Source of the DNA: Terriglobia bacterium
Lineage (GTDB): Bacteria > Acidobacteriota > Terriglobia > Terriglobales > Acidobacteriaceae
Direction: 5' to 3'
Assembly: GCA_020072845.1 (NCBI GenBank)
Contig: JAIQGF010000010.1
Span: forward strand, 82,407-146,406
DNA: 64,000 nucleotides
The notes under the pieces were generated by a model, which saw nothing but the letters and a program-made list of their open reading frames with translations, did no database searches and was not told where the DNA came from. Position numbers and translations under genes: made by a program. This document shows, piece by piece, positions 44,523 through 53,300 of the stretch (positions within the stretch are counted from its first letter, which is position 1; every line of letters begins with the position of its first letter).

Positions 44523-45290
44523 TTACTTTTCCAGGTAGTACTGCACGGAGGTGACGACGCGCACCGTTTTCATCAGGCTGCTGTCGGCGGAATTGTCGTA
44601 AACATTTTCGCCGCCTTCCCCGGTGCCGCTGGCCTGGTTCGCCGCCAAGATCGAGAACACGCCCTGGTTCGCCTGCCGGATGGATCCGACCTTGCTGCCG
44701 GAATCTGAGGCGAAGCGATCGGCGGCGGCGCGGGCGTTGCGGGTCGCTTCCGTGATCATGTCGGGCTTAATGGAATTCAGCTTGGTGAACTTGTACGCCA
44801 AGGATTGCCGGTCGCTGTTGAGCACAATTCCCTTCTGCAGCAACTGCATGGTTTTCTGCGCGGCGCTGGCGACCACGTCCACGCGCGACGTGGTCACGGT
44901 GATTTGCTGTTCGACAATGTAGCGATGCGGATTCTTCGTGCCACTGCCGTACTCGTTCGCCTGCGTGTCCACCACGCGGACCATGCCGAGTTCGATTTCC
45001 GACGACTGGATGCCCTGCTGATCCAGAAACTGGAGGATCGCCTTCTTGTCCGCCTCGGTTTTGGCGTACAGCGCGGCCAGGTCATCGCCGGCTTCCTTGT
45101 ACTTGATCGGCCACACCGCGAGATCGGACTTCACCGTGCGTTCCACCAGGCCTTTCACCGTCACGTAGCGGTCGCTCAGCCGCGTCGCCTTGATCTGCGC
45201 TCCGAGAATCCAACCGCCGATGATCAGGCCAACTGCAATGAACAATCCGAGCGGCGCGTTTCCAGCATTCGTTCTATCAGCGCTGTTCAT
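44523..45290 (-). CDS. SIMPL-domain (DUF541) protein with N-terminal membrane anchor
   Basis: A 255-residue protein. One membrane helix (APLGLFIAVGLIIGGWILGAQ, about 12-32) is followed by a SIMPL domain (VTVKGLVERTVKSDLAVWPI; VTTSRVDVVASAAQKTMQLLQKG; ATRNARAAADRFASDSGSKVG). The role is unknown; family members are periplasmic or membrane-tethered. ATG 45290 has AGGG upstream and excludes a longer low-complexity extension. It lies after the terminator of the polysaccharide locus, so it is probably a separate unit. Confidence 0.8.
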   Translation of the reverse strand: MNSADRTNAGNAPLGLFIAVGLIIGGWILGAQIKATRLSDRYVTVKGLVERTVKSDLAVWPIKYKEAGDDLAALYAKTEADKKAILQFLDQQGIQSSEIELGMVRVVDTQANEYGSGTKNPHRYIVEQQITVTTSRVDVVASAAQKTMQLLQKGIVLNSDRQSLAYKFTKLNSIKPDMITEATRNARAAADRFASDSGSKVGSIRQANQGVFSILAANQASGTGEGGENVYDNSADSSLMKTVRVVTSVQYYLEK

Positions 45291-45378
45291 CTGTGTACCC
45301 TGCAGGGCGGACACATTGTCTGTCTCGCTCGAAATGATTTGCCGGGGGCGCTCAGTATAGCTCGCGTGGAAACAATAG

Positions 45379-45403
45379 GGGGGTTGCAATGGCTGCAACC
45401 CCC
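45379..45403 (-). terminator. Terminator-like hairpin after the epimerase gene
   Basis: GGGGGTTGCA (45379-45388), loop ATGGC and TGCAACCCCC form a perfect 10-base-pair stem 24 bases beyond the epimerase stop. The following minus-strand sequence (TATTGTTTCC) is only moderately T-rich, so efficiency is uncertain. Confidence 0.55.
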
Positions 45404-45426
45404 GACAATGCTTTCCTGAATCGGTA

Positions 45427-46434
45427 TTACTGCGCCGCCGCGGCGACCTTCCCCGGGATGCGCCCTGCCTTGGCGAGTTCGCCCTCAATCCAGCGATAGG
45501 TCACAGCCAGCCCTTGCTCGAGCATGATGGACGGTTCCCAGCCCAGCACCCGGCGGAGCAGCGTGTTGTCGCTGTTGCGGCCGCGGACGCCCTGGGGCTT
45601 GCTGAGGTCGTGGCGAATGCGCAGGTTCTTGCCGGCGATGCCGGCGATCATCTTCACCAGCCCATCCACCGAGATCAGCTCATCGGTGCCGAGGTTCAGC
45701 GGATCGTGGAAGTCGGAGGCCATCAGCCGGACCAGGCCTTCCACGCAATCGTCGATGTACATGAACGAGCGTGTCTGCAGGCCGTCGCCCCAGATGTCAA
45801 TCTCGCCGCCGTTCTTGGCGAGCGCGACCTTGCGCGAGATTGCCGCCGGCGCTTTTTCCTTGCCGCCGTCGTAGGTGCCGAGCGGACCGTAGACGTTGTG
45901 GAAGCGGACGATGCGGGTTTCAAACTTGTAATCGTGCCAGTAATACTGGCAGAGCTGTTCAGCATACAGCTTCTCCCAGCCGTAGCCCGGCTCGGGTTCG
46001 GCAGGATAGGCGTCTTCTTCCTTGAGCGGAGTGACGTCGGCCTGCTTCTGCTTGTAGCCGGCGTAAACGCAGGCGGAGGAAGAAAACAGGAACCGCCGCA
46101 CGCCGTTGGCCCGCGCGGCCTCGAGCATGTGCGCATTGATCAAGGTGTTGTTGCGCGCGATATCAGCGAGCGAGGCGGTGATGTAGCCGATGCCGCCCAT
46201 GTCGGCCGCGAGGTTGTACACCTGGCCGATGTTGCCGCGGGTGGCGAGCAGGCAGTTGTCCCAGGCGCGCAGGTCAAGGACATCGAATTCGTCGGCGAGC
46301 GAGGGCTCATATTCCGGCAGCTTGATATCCACGCCGCGCACCCAGCAGCCCTGGTCTTTCAGCCGCTTCACCAGGTGATGGCCGATGAAGCCACCGGCGC
46401 CCGTTACCAGTACACGTCGGTCAACGATTTCCAA
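45427..46434 (-). CDS. NAD-dependent sugar-nucleotide epimerase, GDP-mannose 3,5-epimerase-like
   Basis: A 335-residue extended short-chain dehydrogenase. VLVTGAGGFIGHHL is the NAD loop, YGWEK holds the catalytic Tyr/Lys, and NLAADMGGIGYI is the signature word of GDP-mannose 3,5-epimerases. It would supply an unusual hexose (GDP-L-galactose or L-gulose) for the surface polysaccharide. I use TTG 46434, 4 bases after GGAGGAG; an ATG 24 bases upstream gives an extra basic stretch. It is the last gene of the polysaccharide block. Confidence 0.8.
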   Translation of the reverse strand: MEIVDRRVLVTGAGGFIGHHLVKRLKDQGCWVRGVDIKLPEYEPSLADEFDVLDLRAWDNCLLATRGNIGQVYNLAADMGGIGYITASLADIARNNTLINAHMLEAARANGVRRFLFSSSACVYAGYKQKQADVTPLKEEDAYPAEPEPGYGWEKLYAEQLCQYYWHDYKFETRIVRFHNVYGPLGTYDGGKEKAPAAISRKVALAKNGGEIDIWGDGLQTRSFMYIDDCVEGLVRLMASDFHDPLNLGTDELISVDGLVKMIAGIAGKNLRIRHDLSKPQGVRGRNSDNTLLRRVLGWEPSIMLEQGLAVTYRWIEGELAKAGRIPGKVAAAAQ

Positions 46435-46534
46435 GGTTCTCCTCCATCTCGACAGCAAAACACGGCTGCGCGCGCGATGTCAATCGGTGGCGGCGCTGAG
46501 TACCTCCAGGAAGCAGCCGGGAAAACGAAGCCGG

Positions 46535-48082
46535 TCACGCCTGGGATTCAAACGGCAGCAACGCTGAACGGCCGGCAGCGGCGGCGGTCAGCGTCTTCCG
46601 CGCCGCGAGCTGGTCGCGCCCGGCGCGGTCGAGCGCGTTCGCCAGTTCACCGGGAAAATAGCGCGTCAGCAGGTTGATGTCGAACATCAGCGGCTTCTCG
46701 GAGTATTGGCGGTACAAGCGGAAGTGCCCGCGGCCCTTGCCATGACTGGCCAGCGGCAGCTCCATGCGCCAGACGCCGGGCTTGCCGAGGAAGCCGATCG
46801 CTTCCGGCTTGCACCAGGCAAGCCGGACTCCGTCCATCCGGAGTCCGTCCACGGTGGCCGGAATGTAGTCGAGTTCGTAACCGTCGAAGTCGTTGTTCCC
46901 GAACGTGCTCTCCAGCAAGTTCTGGATCTGATCGAGCTTGGCGCATCCGGCAAGATCGTCGATGGCGCGGCGCACGGAGAGATTGTTGACGATGACATGC
47001 TTCTGATCGAGGGTTCGCTGGGCCACGCGGCGCAACTCGATCAGCTCGTGATAACCGAGGTGCTGAACTCCGATCCAGACAATGCCGCCCAGCACGACCA
47101 GAACCAGCACCACCGGCCCGCCCCCGGGCAGCAGCAGGAAGAGGCTGAGAAGTCCGAAGACGGCGCAGACGGCGTAGAGGACCAGCGTCGTCTGGCGGGC
47201 CGTGAGGCCGCGCTTCAGCAGCTTGTGATGGATGTGCTCGCGGTCGCCTTCAAACAGCGGCTTGCCGTTCATGAAGCGGCGAATCACGGAGATGACCGTC
47301 TCCAGAATGGGCAGACCGAAGGAAACGACGGGAATGGCGACGGCTACCATGGTGGGCGATTTCTGCCCATACAGGGCCAGCGAGCCGAGCATGAACCCGA
47401 CAAACAGGCTGCCGCAATCTCCCAGGAAAATGGTCGCGGGATTGAAATTAAAACGCAGGAACCCGATGAGCGCGCCGGACAAGGTCGCCGTGAGCAGCAA
47501 CCCGAAATGATTGCCGTTGAGCGCGGAGACGATGAAAACCACGAAGGTGGAAAATAGCGCCGAGCCGGTGGCCAACCCGTCAATGCCGTCAATCAGGTTG
47601 AAGGCGTTCGTGATCCAGAGGATCCAGAAGACGGTGGCGATCAGCGATACCGCCCAGCCAAACTCTTTGTGTCCGAACAGCAGCGGCAGATTCACGATGC
47701 GTAACCCGCCGGCAAAGACGATGACGGCGGCGATGGTCTCGAAGAAAAACTTCCAATACGGGCCGATGCGGCGGATGTCGTCATAAAGGCCGAGCAGGAA
47801 GACCAGGGTCCCTGGCACCAGCAGGAAAGCCATGGTGCGCATGTGGAATTTTTGGCCCACCAGATGCCGCGACATGTAGTACAGCACCAGCGATATAGAG
47901 ACGACCAGCGCGGCGTAGATGGCAACGCCGCCGATGCGCGGCAAGGCAGCAGTGTGGATGTGACGATCGGACTCCGGAAGAGATACCCAGCCATGCTTGA
48001 CAGCATGATTCCGCACCAGCCGGGTCAGCACAAATGAGAGCAGTAGAGAAAGAACAAAACTGCTCAGGCTGATTGCAAACAC
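46535..48082 (-). CDS. Undecaprenyl-phosphate GlcNAc-1-P transferase-like (WecA/MraY superfamily)
   Basis: A 515-residue polytopic enzyme that would start glycan assembly by loading a sugar phosphate on the lipid carrier. About ten membrane segments run to residue 340. Active-site motifs are DD at 101-102, NAFNLIDGIDGLATG at 159-173 and HIHHKLLKRG at 283-292. Residues about 350-515 form an extra soluble domain beyond the usual length of 320-370. The start is GTG 48082 with AAGGAG upstream. Confidence 0.85.
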   Translation of the reverse strand: MFAISLSSFVLSLLLSFVLTRLVRNHAVKHGWVSLPESDRHIHTAALPRIGGVAIYAALVVSISLVLYYMSRHLVGQKFHMRTMAFLLVPGTLVFLLGLYDDIRRIGPYWKFFFETIAAVIVFAGGLRIVNLPLLFGHKEFGWAVSLIATVFWILWITNAFNLIDGIDGLATGSALFSTFVVFIVSALNGNHFGLLLTATLSGALIGFLRFNFNPATIFLGDCGSLFVGFMLGSLALYGQKSPTMVAVAIPVVSFGLPILETVISVIRRFMNGKPLFEGDREHIHHKLLKRGLTARQTTLVLYAVCAVFGLLSLFLLLPGGGPVVLVLVVLGGIVWIGVQHLGYHELIELRRVAQRTLDQKHVIVNNLSVRRAIDDLAGCAKLDQIQNLLESTFGNNDFDGYELDYIPATVDGLRMDGVRLAWCKPEAIGFLGKPGVWRMELPLASHGKGRGHFRLYRQYSEKPLMFDINLLTRYFPGELANALDRAGRDQLAARKTLTAAAAGRSALLPFESQA

Positions 48083-48242
48083 CTAATGGGCTCCTTTTGC
48101 AATTACCTGATTCAATGACGCGAACCAACAAACAGACTGACTTTCGCCAATCCTACCCGAAGAGCTTGTGGATAAAGAGGAGGACAAAAGGGATTTTCTC
48201 GGAGGAACCAAGTTAGGCAAATTACTAAGGTGATTCCCGTGG

Positions 48243-49544
48243 TCAGGAAAAATTCTTGCCGTCTGCAACCAAATGGTGAGTGCGGAAAATTTCGTCCACC
48301 CGGCGGAGAATTTGCTGGACCAGCACTGGGTGGGAAAAGCGGGCGGCGAAGGCGATTTCCTGCGGGTTGGGCTGATGCTCACGGGCCGCGGCGGCGGTGA
48401 TATGGGACACGACTCCCTCCACGTCGCCGTGGCGGACGGCGCGCATCTGCTCGCAATTGATTTCGTCGAATATATCTCCGACGTGGCTTTCCCCGGGACC
48501 GATGTACAGCACCGGAGCGCCGACGCGAAGGACGTTGTAAATCTTGCACGGATGAATGATGCCGACGAAAGGATCGCCCATGACAACCAGGTGCAGGTCG
48601 GCGGCCGACAGCGAGGCGCCGAGTTGCTCCAGAGGCTGGTAGGGGAGAAAAACCAGGTTGGCCAGGTTGCGCTCGCGGGCCAGCGATTGAAGTTTTCTGT
48701 ACTCGCTGCCGCCGCCGACGAAGCAGAAGACAATGCGCGGATCGGCGGCGAGGCGCTGCGCGGCTTCCATGGCGGTGTCCAGCGGGTGACACGGGCTGTG
48801 ATTGCCGGAGTACATGACGACGAATTTTCCGCTGAGCCCGTGCTGAGCGCGGAAGCGTTCGCGGCCGGCGGCGTCGAAATGGGCGGAATCATGGGTCCAG
48901 GGAGAGATCACGGCGATCTTGTCCGGCGGGAGACCCTTGCCGACCAGCCGGTCCTTCATGAAGCGGTCCAGGGCGATAATCCCGGCGGCACGGCGCATGC
49001 TCTGCATCTGTAAGGCAGAGAGAATGCGGCCGGACAAGGAGCGCTCGCGCAACCAGCGCGCTGCGATGGCTTCGTCGGGGTTGAGGTCCATCGCCCAAAA
49101 CAGCAGGGCACGCGCCTTCAGCGGCACCATGAGCGAACCCAGCCAGGAGATCAGCGGCGGCGAAGTGAGCGCGATCACCAGGTCGCAATGGGGCACCAGC
49201 GCCAGGCGCAGCGTGCAGGCGGCCATGTAGGTGGCGAAATCGGCGGCGCGGCGCCAGCGCGCCGCTTTCCCGAAGGCGGTGGAAGCAACCCGGATGATCT
49301 CAATGCCACGGTAGGATTCGCGCGCGGCAAATCGCCGCGATGGATCGTCGTAAGCGCGGGCGCCGGTGACGACCGTCACCTGATACCCGGCATCGCCGAG
49401 GGCGAGGGCGAGGTCGGTGGCGTGCTGCGCCGTGGAAACGACGTCAGGATAAAAGGCCTGGTTCAGGATCACAATGCGGCGGCGCGGCCCGCTCATGACG
49501 GCGGCCTCGGCCTGCCTCTCGGATGATGGCGCGTTCGCGGGCAT
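48243..49544 (-). CDS. Glycosyltransferase, GT4/WbuB-like
   Basis: A 433-residue GT-B enzyme. The N-terminal ILNQAFYPDVVSTAQHATDLA loop resembles WbuB-type transferases. The C-terminal half has VVMYSGNHSPCHPLDTAMEAAQ and FVGIIHPCKIYNVLRVGAPVLYIG in place of the usual E-x7-E region. It probably adds a sugar to the lipid-linked oligosaccharide. A second start at 49496 (GAGG upstream) would remove 16 non-homologous residues and may be correct. Confidence 0.75.
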   Translation of the reverse strand: MPANAPSSERQAEAAVMSGPRRRIVILNQAFYPDVVSTAQHATDLALALGDAGYQVTVVTGARAYDDPSRRFAARESYRGIEIIRVASTAFGKAARWRRAADFATYMAACTLRLALVPHCDLVIALTSPPLISWLGSLMVPLKARALLFWAMDLNPDEAIAARWLRERSLSGRILSALQMQSMRRAAGIIALDRFMKDRLVGKGLPPDKIAVISPWTHDSAHFDAAGRERFRAQHGLSGKFVVMYSGNHSPCHPLDTAMEAAQRLAADPRIVFCFVGGGSEYRKLQSLARERNLANLVFLPYQPLEQLGASLSAADLHLVVMGDPFVGIIHPCKIYNVLRVGAPVLYIGPGESHVGDIFDEINCEQMRAVRHGDVEGVVSHITAAAAREHQPNPQEIAFAARFSHPVLVQQILRRVDEIFRTHHLVADGKNFS

Positions 49545-49545
49545 G

Positions 49546-50067
49546 TCACCAGGAAAGCGAGAAATGTCCTTCGGTGATAAAACCGCCGGACTGGATATTG
49601 ATGAGCTGAGCGCAGCCGACCAGCTTGCCCTTGAGCTCCTCGTCCGCCAGCTTTTCCATGTTGCGCAGGCGAACCATCTGCGCGTTGGTGGCGGCGCGGC
49701 ACATGAGCGCCTGCGGCAGGGACTCGAGCTCGGGATGCTGCGCGGCGGCGCCTTCGGTGGTGACGACCAGCATGGGAGACTTCATCATCTGCGCCAAGTG
49801 CTCCGCGCCGGCCACGACGTAGGCGATTCCCTTGCTGAGCAGGGTGTGCCCGTCGAGCACCTGGTCGAAGATTTTTTCCACCAATGGCAGCGCCGCTTCA
49901 CTGACCGGCAGGCAGAAGCGGATGTGCAAGGACAGCAGGTAGACGAAAGTAAACGGCAGAAAAAGGTCGGCAGGTTCGACCGCTCCGGCAAGCAAATCCG
50001 GCAGGAGCAACACCGCGAAGGGCGCCGCGGCGGGCTGGGCTGGTGCTGCCTGATGCTGAGTTGACAT
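49546..50067 (-). CDS. Protein of unknown function in the polysaccharide locus
   Basis: A 173-residue protein ending 1 base before the next gene's start, so it is co-translated with the WbuB-like transferase. The N-terminus is Ala/Gln/Pro-rich, followed by a hydrophobic but not clearly transmembrane segment (PFTFVYLLSLHIRFCLPVSE). No motif is recognised. The context suggests a role in glycan synthesis or its regulation. Confidence 0.5.
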   Translation of the reverse strand: MSTQHQAAPAQPAAAPFAVLLLPDLLAGAVEPADLFLPFTFVYLLSLHIRFCLPVSEAALPLVEKIFDQVLDGHTLLSKGIAYVVAGAEHLAQMMKSPMLVVTTEGAAAQHPELESLPQALMCRAATNAQMVRLRNMEKLADEELKGKLVGCAQLINIQSGGFITEGHFSLSW

Positions 50068-50069
50068 AG

Positions 50070-50155
50070 AGTTTCAGTTTCAGTTTCGGTTTCAGTTGCA
50101 GTTTCGCGGGATCAGATCGGCTCCGGCTGAAACTGAAACTGAAACTCGAAACTGT
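50070..50155. repeat. Hairpin repeat, unit AGTTTC / GAAACT
   Basis: The left arm 50070-50106 is AGTTTCAGTTTCAGTTTCGG and more; the right arm 50126-50155 is GCTGAAACTGAAACTGAAAC. The loop is about 19 bases. It lies between the carbamoyltransferase stop and the unknown gene. Confidence 0.9.
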
Positions 50156-50159
50156 CTTA

Positions 50160-51887
50160 CTAGTGCTCGACCAGGTAATCGCCGACGAAAAGTTTGTCCA
50201 TGCGGGTACGCTGGAAGCAGTTGAGCGCGTCCTGCGGCGTGCAAACGATGGGCTCGTCCTCATTGAACGAAGTGTTGAGCACCACGGGAACGCCGGTGAT
50301 CTTGTCGAAATCGCGGATCAAATCGTAGTAGCGCGGGTTGGTGCTGCGCGAGACGGTCTGCAGGCGCCCGGAGCCGTCCACGTGGGTGATGGCGGGAACC
50401 TGCGCGCGCTTGTCGGCCTTCACCTGGTACACCATGAGCATGCTGGGTGCAGGGTGAGTCTGCTCGAAATATTCCTCGACGCGGTCTTCCAGGATGGAGG
50501 GCGCGAAGGGCCGGAAAGGCTCGCGCTTCTTGATGCGCGCATTGAGGATGTCCTTCATTTCGGCGCGGCGCGGGTCGACCACGATGCTGCGATTGCCCAG
50601 CGCGCGGGGGCCGAATTCCATCCGCCCCTGGAACCAGCCGACAATCTGGCCGTCGGCAATGGCCCGCGCCGCCGTCTGCGTCACGCACTCCGGCTGGAGG
50701 CGGGTGTGCCGCATACCGGAGCCGAGCACCGCCGCTTCGATCTGTCCGTTCTCGTAACCCGGACCGGTGTAGGCGTGTTCCATGACGAAGGCGCGCGGCT
50801 GCTTGAGCTCGATATTGTGCAGGTAATAGCAGACACCGACCGCGGTGCCGGCATCGCCCGCCGCGGGTTGTGCGTAGATCTGCTTGAAGGGGGTGTGCAG
50901 CAGGATTTTTCCGTTCATCACGGAATTGAAGGCCACGCCGCCGGAAAGGCACAGGCGATCGCCGCCGGTCTGCTGATGCAGGTGCTGGAGAATGTGGAAG
51001 CTGACTTCTTCCAGGCGAGCCTGCAAGGACGCCGCGACATCTTCCTGGCGGGAAGACATCGGGCCGCCTTTTTCGCGTGCCGGACCGAAGGTCTCGATAA
51101 ATCGGTCGGAGAAGATGCGGCCGATGGTGGGCGAGCCCTCGTCCCAGGTCATCTCGACGCCCTCGGAGTGATGGAGGAAATAGTCGAGGTTCAGCTTGAA
51201 GCGCCCGTCTTTCTCGGTGGTGACGATTTCGCGGAACTGGTCCAGGAAGCGCGGCTTGCCGTAAGGCGCCAGACCCATCACCTTGCCTTCGTCGCCGTAG
51301 TGCGGGAAGCCGAGATACTGGGTGGTGGCGGTGTACACGCAGCCCATGGAGTGGGGAAACTCGATCTCGCCCAGCACCTGCATCCTGGCGCCTTCGCCGA
51401 GGCCCCACATGGTGCTGATAAAGTCGCCGAAGCCGTCAATGGAGAGAATGGCGGCGCGCTCGAATTCCGAGACCAGGAAGCAGCTCGCCATGTGCGCCTT
51501 GTGGTGTTCCACGTTGTGGAACTGGGCGCGGAACTGGTCGGCGGGAATCTCCAGGGCACGGGCCAGCTCATCTTTCAGGTTGCGGACCTTGGCGGCATTG
51601 GCCAAGCGGGTGCCGATCAGGTTTCCTACCTTGCTCAGGCGCGACATGGAAAACAGGATTTTCTTGTGCAGGTTGGCGGACGGGTCGCGCGAGATGCCGA
51701 TGTGGTCGAGATCGGCGGGCGTGATGCCGGCCTCTTGCAGGCAATAACGCACCGCCATCGCGGGAAATCCGGCACAGTGTTTCTTGCGGTTGAAACGTTC
51801 TTCTTCGACGGCGGCGATCAATTGGCCGTCTTGGATCAGGGCGGCGGCGGCATCACCGTGGTAGGCGTTTATCCCCAGAATGTACAA
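50160..51887 (-). CDS. NodU/CmcH-type carbamoyltransferase
   Basis: A 575-residue enzyme that moves a carbamoyl group from carbamoyl phosphate to a sugar or other hydroxyl. It opens MYILGINAYHGDAAAALIQDG with VEEERFNRKKH; the N-terminal ASKHA-like kinase fold also has LSIDGFGDF. The C-terminal domain shows GWFQGRMEFGPRALGNRSIV and the closing LNTSFNEDEPIV. In rhizobia and actinomycetes such enzymes decorate Nod factors and antibiotics; here it probably carbamoylates the polysaccharide. A small membrane protein gene precedes it. Confidence 0.88.
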   Translation of the reverse strand: MYILGINAYHGDAAAALIQDGQLIAAVEEERFNRKKHCAGFPAMAVRYCLQEAGITPADLDHIGISRDPSANLHKKILFSMSRLSKVGNLIGTRLANAAKVRNLKDELARALEIPADQFRAQFHNVEHHKAHMASCFLVSEFERAAILSIDGFGDFISTMWGLGEGARMQVLGEIEFPHSMGCVYTATTQYLGFPHYGDEGKVMGLAPYGKPRFLDQFREIVTTEKDGRFKLNLDYFLHHSEGVEMTWDEGSPTIGRIFSDRFIETFGPAREKGGPMSSRQEDVAASLQARLEEVSFHILQHLHQQTGGDRLCLSGGVAFNSVMNGKILLHTPFKQIYAQPAAGDAGTAVGVCYYLHNIELKQPRAFVMEHAYTGPGYENGQIEAAVLGSGMRHTRLQPECVTQTAARAIADGQIVGWFQGRMEFGPRALGNRSIVVDPRRAEMKDILNARIKKREPFRPFAPSILEDRVEEYFEQTHPAPSMLMVYQVKADKRAQVPAITHVDGSGRLQTVSRSTNPRYYDLIRDFDKITGVPVVLNTSFNEDEPIVCTPQDALNCFQRTRMDKLFVGDYLVEH

Positions 51888-52005
51888 GGATTCTCCTTAC
51901 CTGGAATTGTGGTTTGGGGGCTCAATGTGGGGCGATCGCACGAATATTGTAGGGAAAGGTGCGCCGCGCCGTAAATAGCCGGACAGCACCTCCGGCGAGG
52001 CCCGC

Positions 52006-52212
52006 TCACTTGGCAATCGAGGCCCACAGCAGATAGCTCAGGATGATGACGGTACAGAAGAGGGCGAGATTCTTCAGCTCGCGCCGATACGGATAAATCC
52101 ACTTCTGATAGAAAGGGCGGGGCCGGTGGTGCCGCCGATGGCGATGGGAACTGTGCCCGTGCTCTTGGCGTTCCGGTGAGGCATGGGCGTCTTCGCTCGG
52201 TTCGGGACTCAT
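52006..52212 (-). CDS. Small single-helix membrane protein upstream of the carbamoyltransferase
   Basis: A 68-residue protein. A His/Arg-rich N-terminal half (GHSSHRHRRHHRPRP) is followed by YRRELKNLALFCTVIILSYLLWASIAK, one C-terminal membrane helix. ATG 52212 is chosen; an ATG at 52296 is possible but adds residues without clear features. A short membrane protein next to NodU-type genes is a recurrent arrangement, which I recall but cannot verify here. Confidence 0.5.
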   Translation of the reverse strand: MSPEPSEDAHASPERQEHGHSSHRHRRHHRPRPFYQKWIYPYRRELKNLALFCTVIILSYLLWASIAK

Positions 52213-52308
52213 GATGAGAAACGCCGGATCCAGGTGACCTCGCCACCTGAGTCGTTGGGAGGAGCATACCACGAATTCGCGGACCATCATCGGCATCGCG
52301 CCTGTGGA

Positions 52309-53283
52309 TTATTGGCGTCGGCGGAACTCGTAGATCTTGGCGTCGATCATCAGACGAAACCAGCAGCCCTGGAGAAAATGAAAGATCAGTCCTTCGCGTC
52401 CGTCGAGGAACCCCAGACGGAAGAAATACCGGTAGATCCAGTACAGGAAGGGACGCAGGAACAGCGGCCAGCGCCCATAAAATCCCTCGCGCAGCCAACG
52501 GCGCCGCTGAATGGGATCGCCAAAAGCATCGGCGCGCACGCGGTTGGGAGCGCGCTCGCTCTCCAATGCCTCCCGCGCTTCCAGTTCCGCCCAGCGCAGA
52601 TGGCGAAGCGTCCATTGATTCAAGTCGGAGGTGAGCACGTCAATGTAGTCGTGGCGGAGCGCGAGCGATTTTCCGGGAACCACGAAATGCTGGTCGTAGA
52701 GGCGTGTCTCGCAACTGCCGCGGTCCTTGCGAAACAACCGGAGGTGATACGCGGGATAGTGGCCGCCGTGGCGGATCCAGCGTCCCATGAACACGGTGCG
52801 TTTGCGAAACAGGAAACCGTCCAGGGCGGCGGGAGGATTGTGCAGGACCTCGTTGATCTCGGCGACCAGCGGGGGCGTGAGACGCTCGTCGGAATCCAGG
52901 TGCAGCACCCACGCGGCGTGCAGCGGCAGGTTCTGCTGCGCCCAGTTGCGTTGTGCGGAATAGTTTTCGAAGGGGTGTTCCACGACGGCTGCCCCCGCGG
53001 CGGCGGCGATTTCGCGGGTGCGGTCGGTGCTGCCGGAGTCCACCACGAAAACTTCACAGGCGAGTCCTTGCAGGCTGGCCAGGCAGGCGGGGAGATTCAC
53101 TTCCTCGTTATAGGCGAGGACGACGACGGAAACACGCGGGAGAGCAGCGGTGTCATCGGCGAACGCGGACGGTGCCCTGAGATCGCTGGCGTGCAAGAAA
53201 CCCCCGATGGGATGCGATTCGTAACTAGTACCACAGGCGGCGACGGCGCCGCAATCGGTTGGAAGACCTTCCGCATTGCACAT
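52309..53283 (-). CDS. Family 2 glycosyltransferase (WaaE/KdtX-like)
   Basis: A 324-residue GT-A enzyme. VSVVVLAYNEE (51-61), VVDSGSTDRT (80-89) and LDSDE with the DxD-like D130/D132 mark the catalytic domain. The C-terminal part (FLRPFLYWIYRYFFRLGFLDGREGLIFHFLQGCWFRL) is the membrane-associated tail typical of LPS beta-glucosyltransferases of the WaaE type. The first 48 residues are not conserved in kind and overlap the promoter of the divergent gene, so a later start (for example TTG near residue 30) is possible. Confidence 0.8.
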   Translation of the reverse strand: MCNAEGLPTDCGAVAACGTSYESHPIGGFLHASDLRAPSAFADDTAALPRVSVVVLAYNEEVNLPACLASLQGLACEVFVVDSGSTDRTREIAAAAGAAVVEHPFENYSAQRNWAQQNLPLHAAWVLHLDSDERLTPPLVAEINEVLHNPPAALDGFLFRKRTVFMGRWIRHGGHYPAYHLRLFRKDRGSCETRLYDQHFVVPGKSLALRHDYIDVLTSDLNQWTLRHLRWAELEAREALESERAPNRVRADAFGDPIQRRRWLREGFYGRWPLFLRPFLYWIYRYFFRLGFLDGREGLIFHFLQGCWFRLMIDAKIYEFRRRQ

Positions 53284-53288
53284 ATAAT
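53259..53288 (+). promoter_or_regulatory. Candidate promoter of the DPM1-like gene with a very short leader
   Basis: TTGGAA (53259-53264), an 18-base spacer and TATAAT (53283-53288) lie 12 bases before ATG 53301. Transcription would begin about 5 bases before the start codon. Confidence 0.5.
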
Positions 53289-53300
53289 TCGCGCATCCCG

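Noticed and set aside
48167..48175. Perfect DnaA box TTATCCACA (minus strand)
   Set aside because: A single 9-base match is expected about once in a window of this size by chance, and no cluster or AT-rich unwinding region accompanies it.
48083..48892. Open minus-strand frame of 269 codons overlapping the WbuB-like gene
   Set aside because: The Ser/Pro/Arg-rich translation is a shifted reading of the glycosyltransferase gene, which has clear GT-B motifs.
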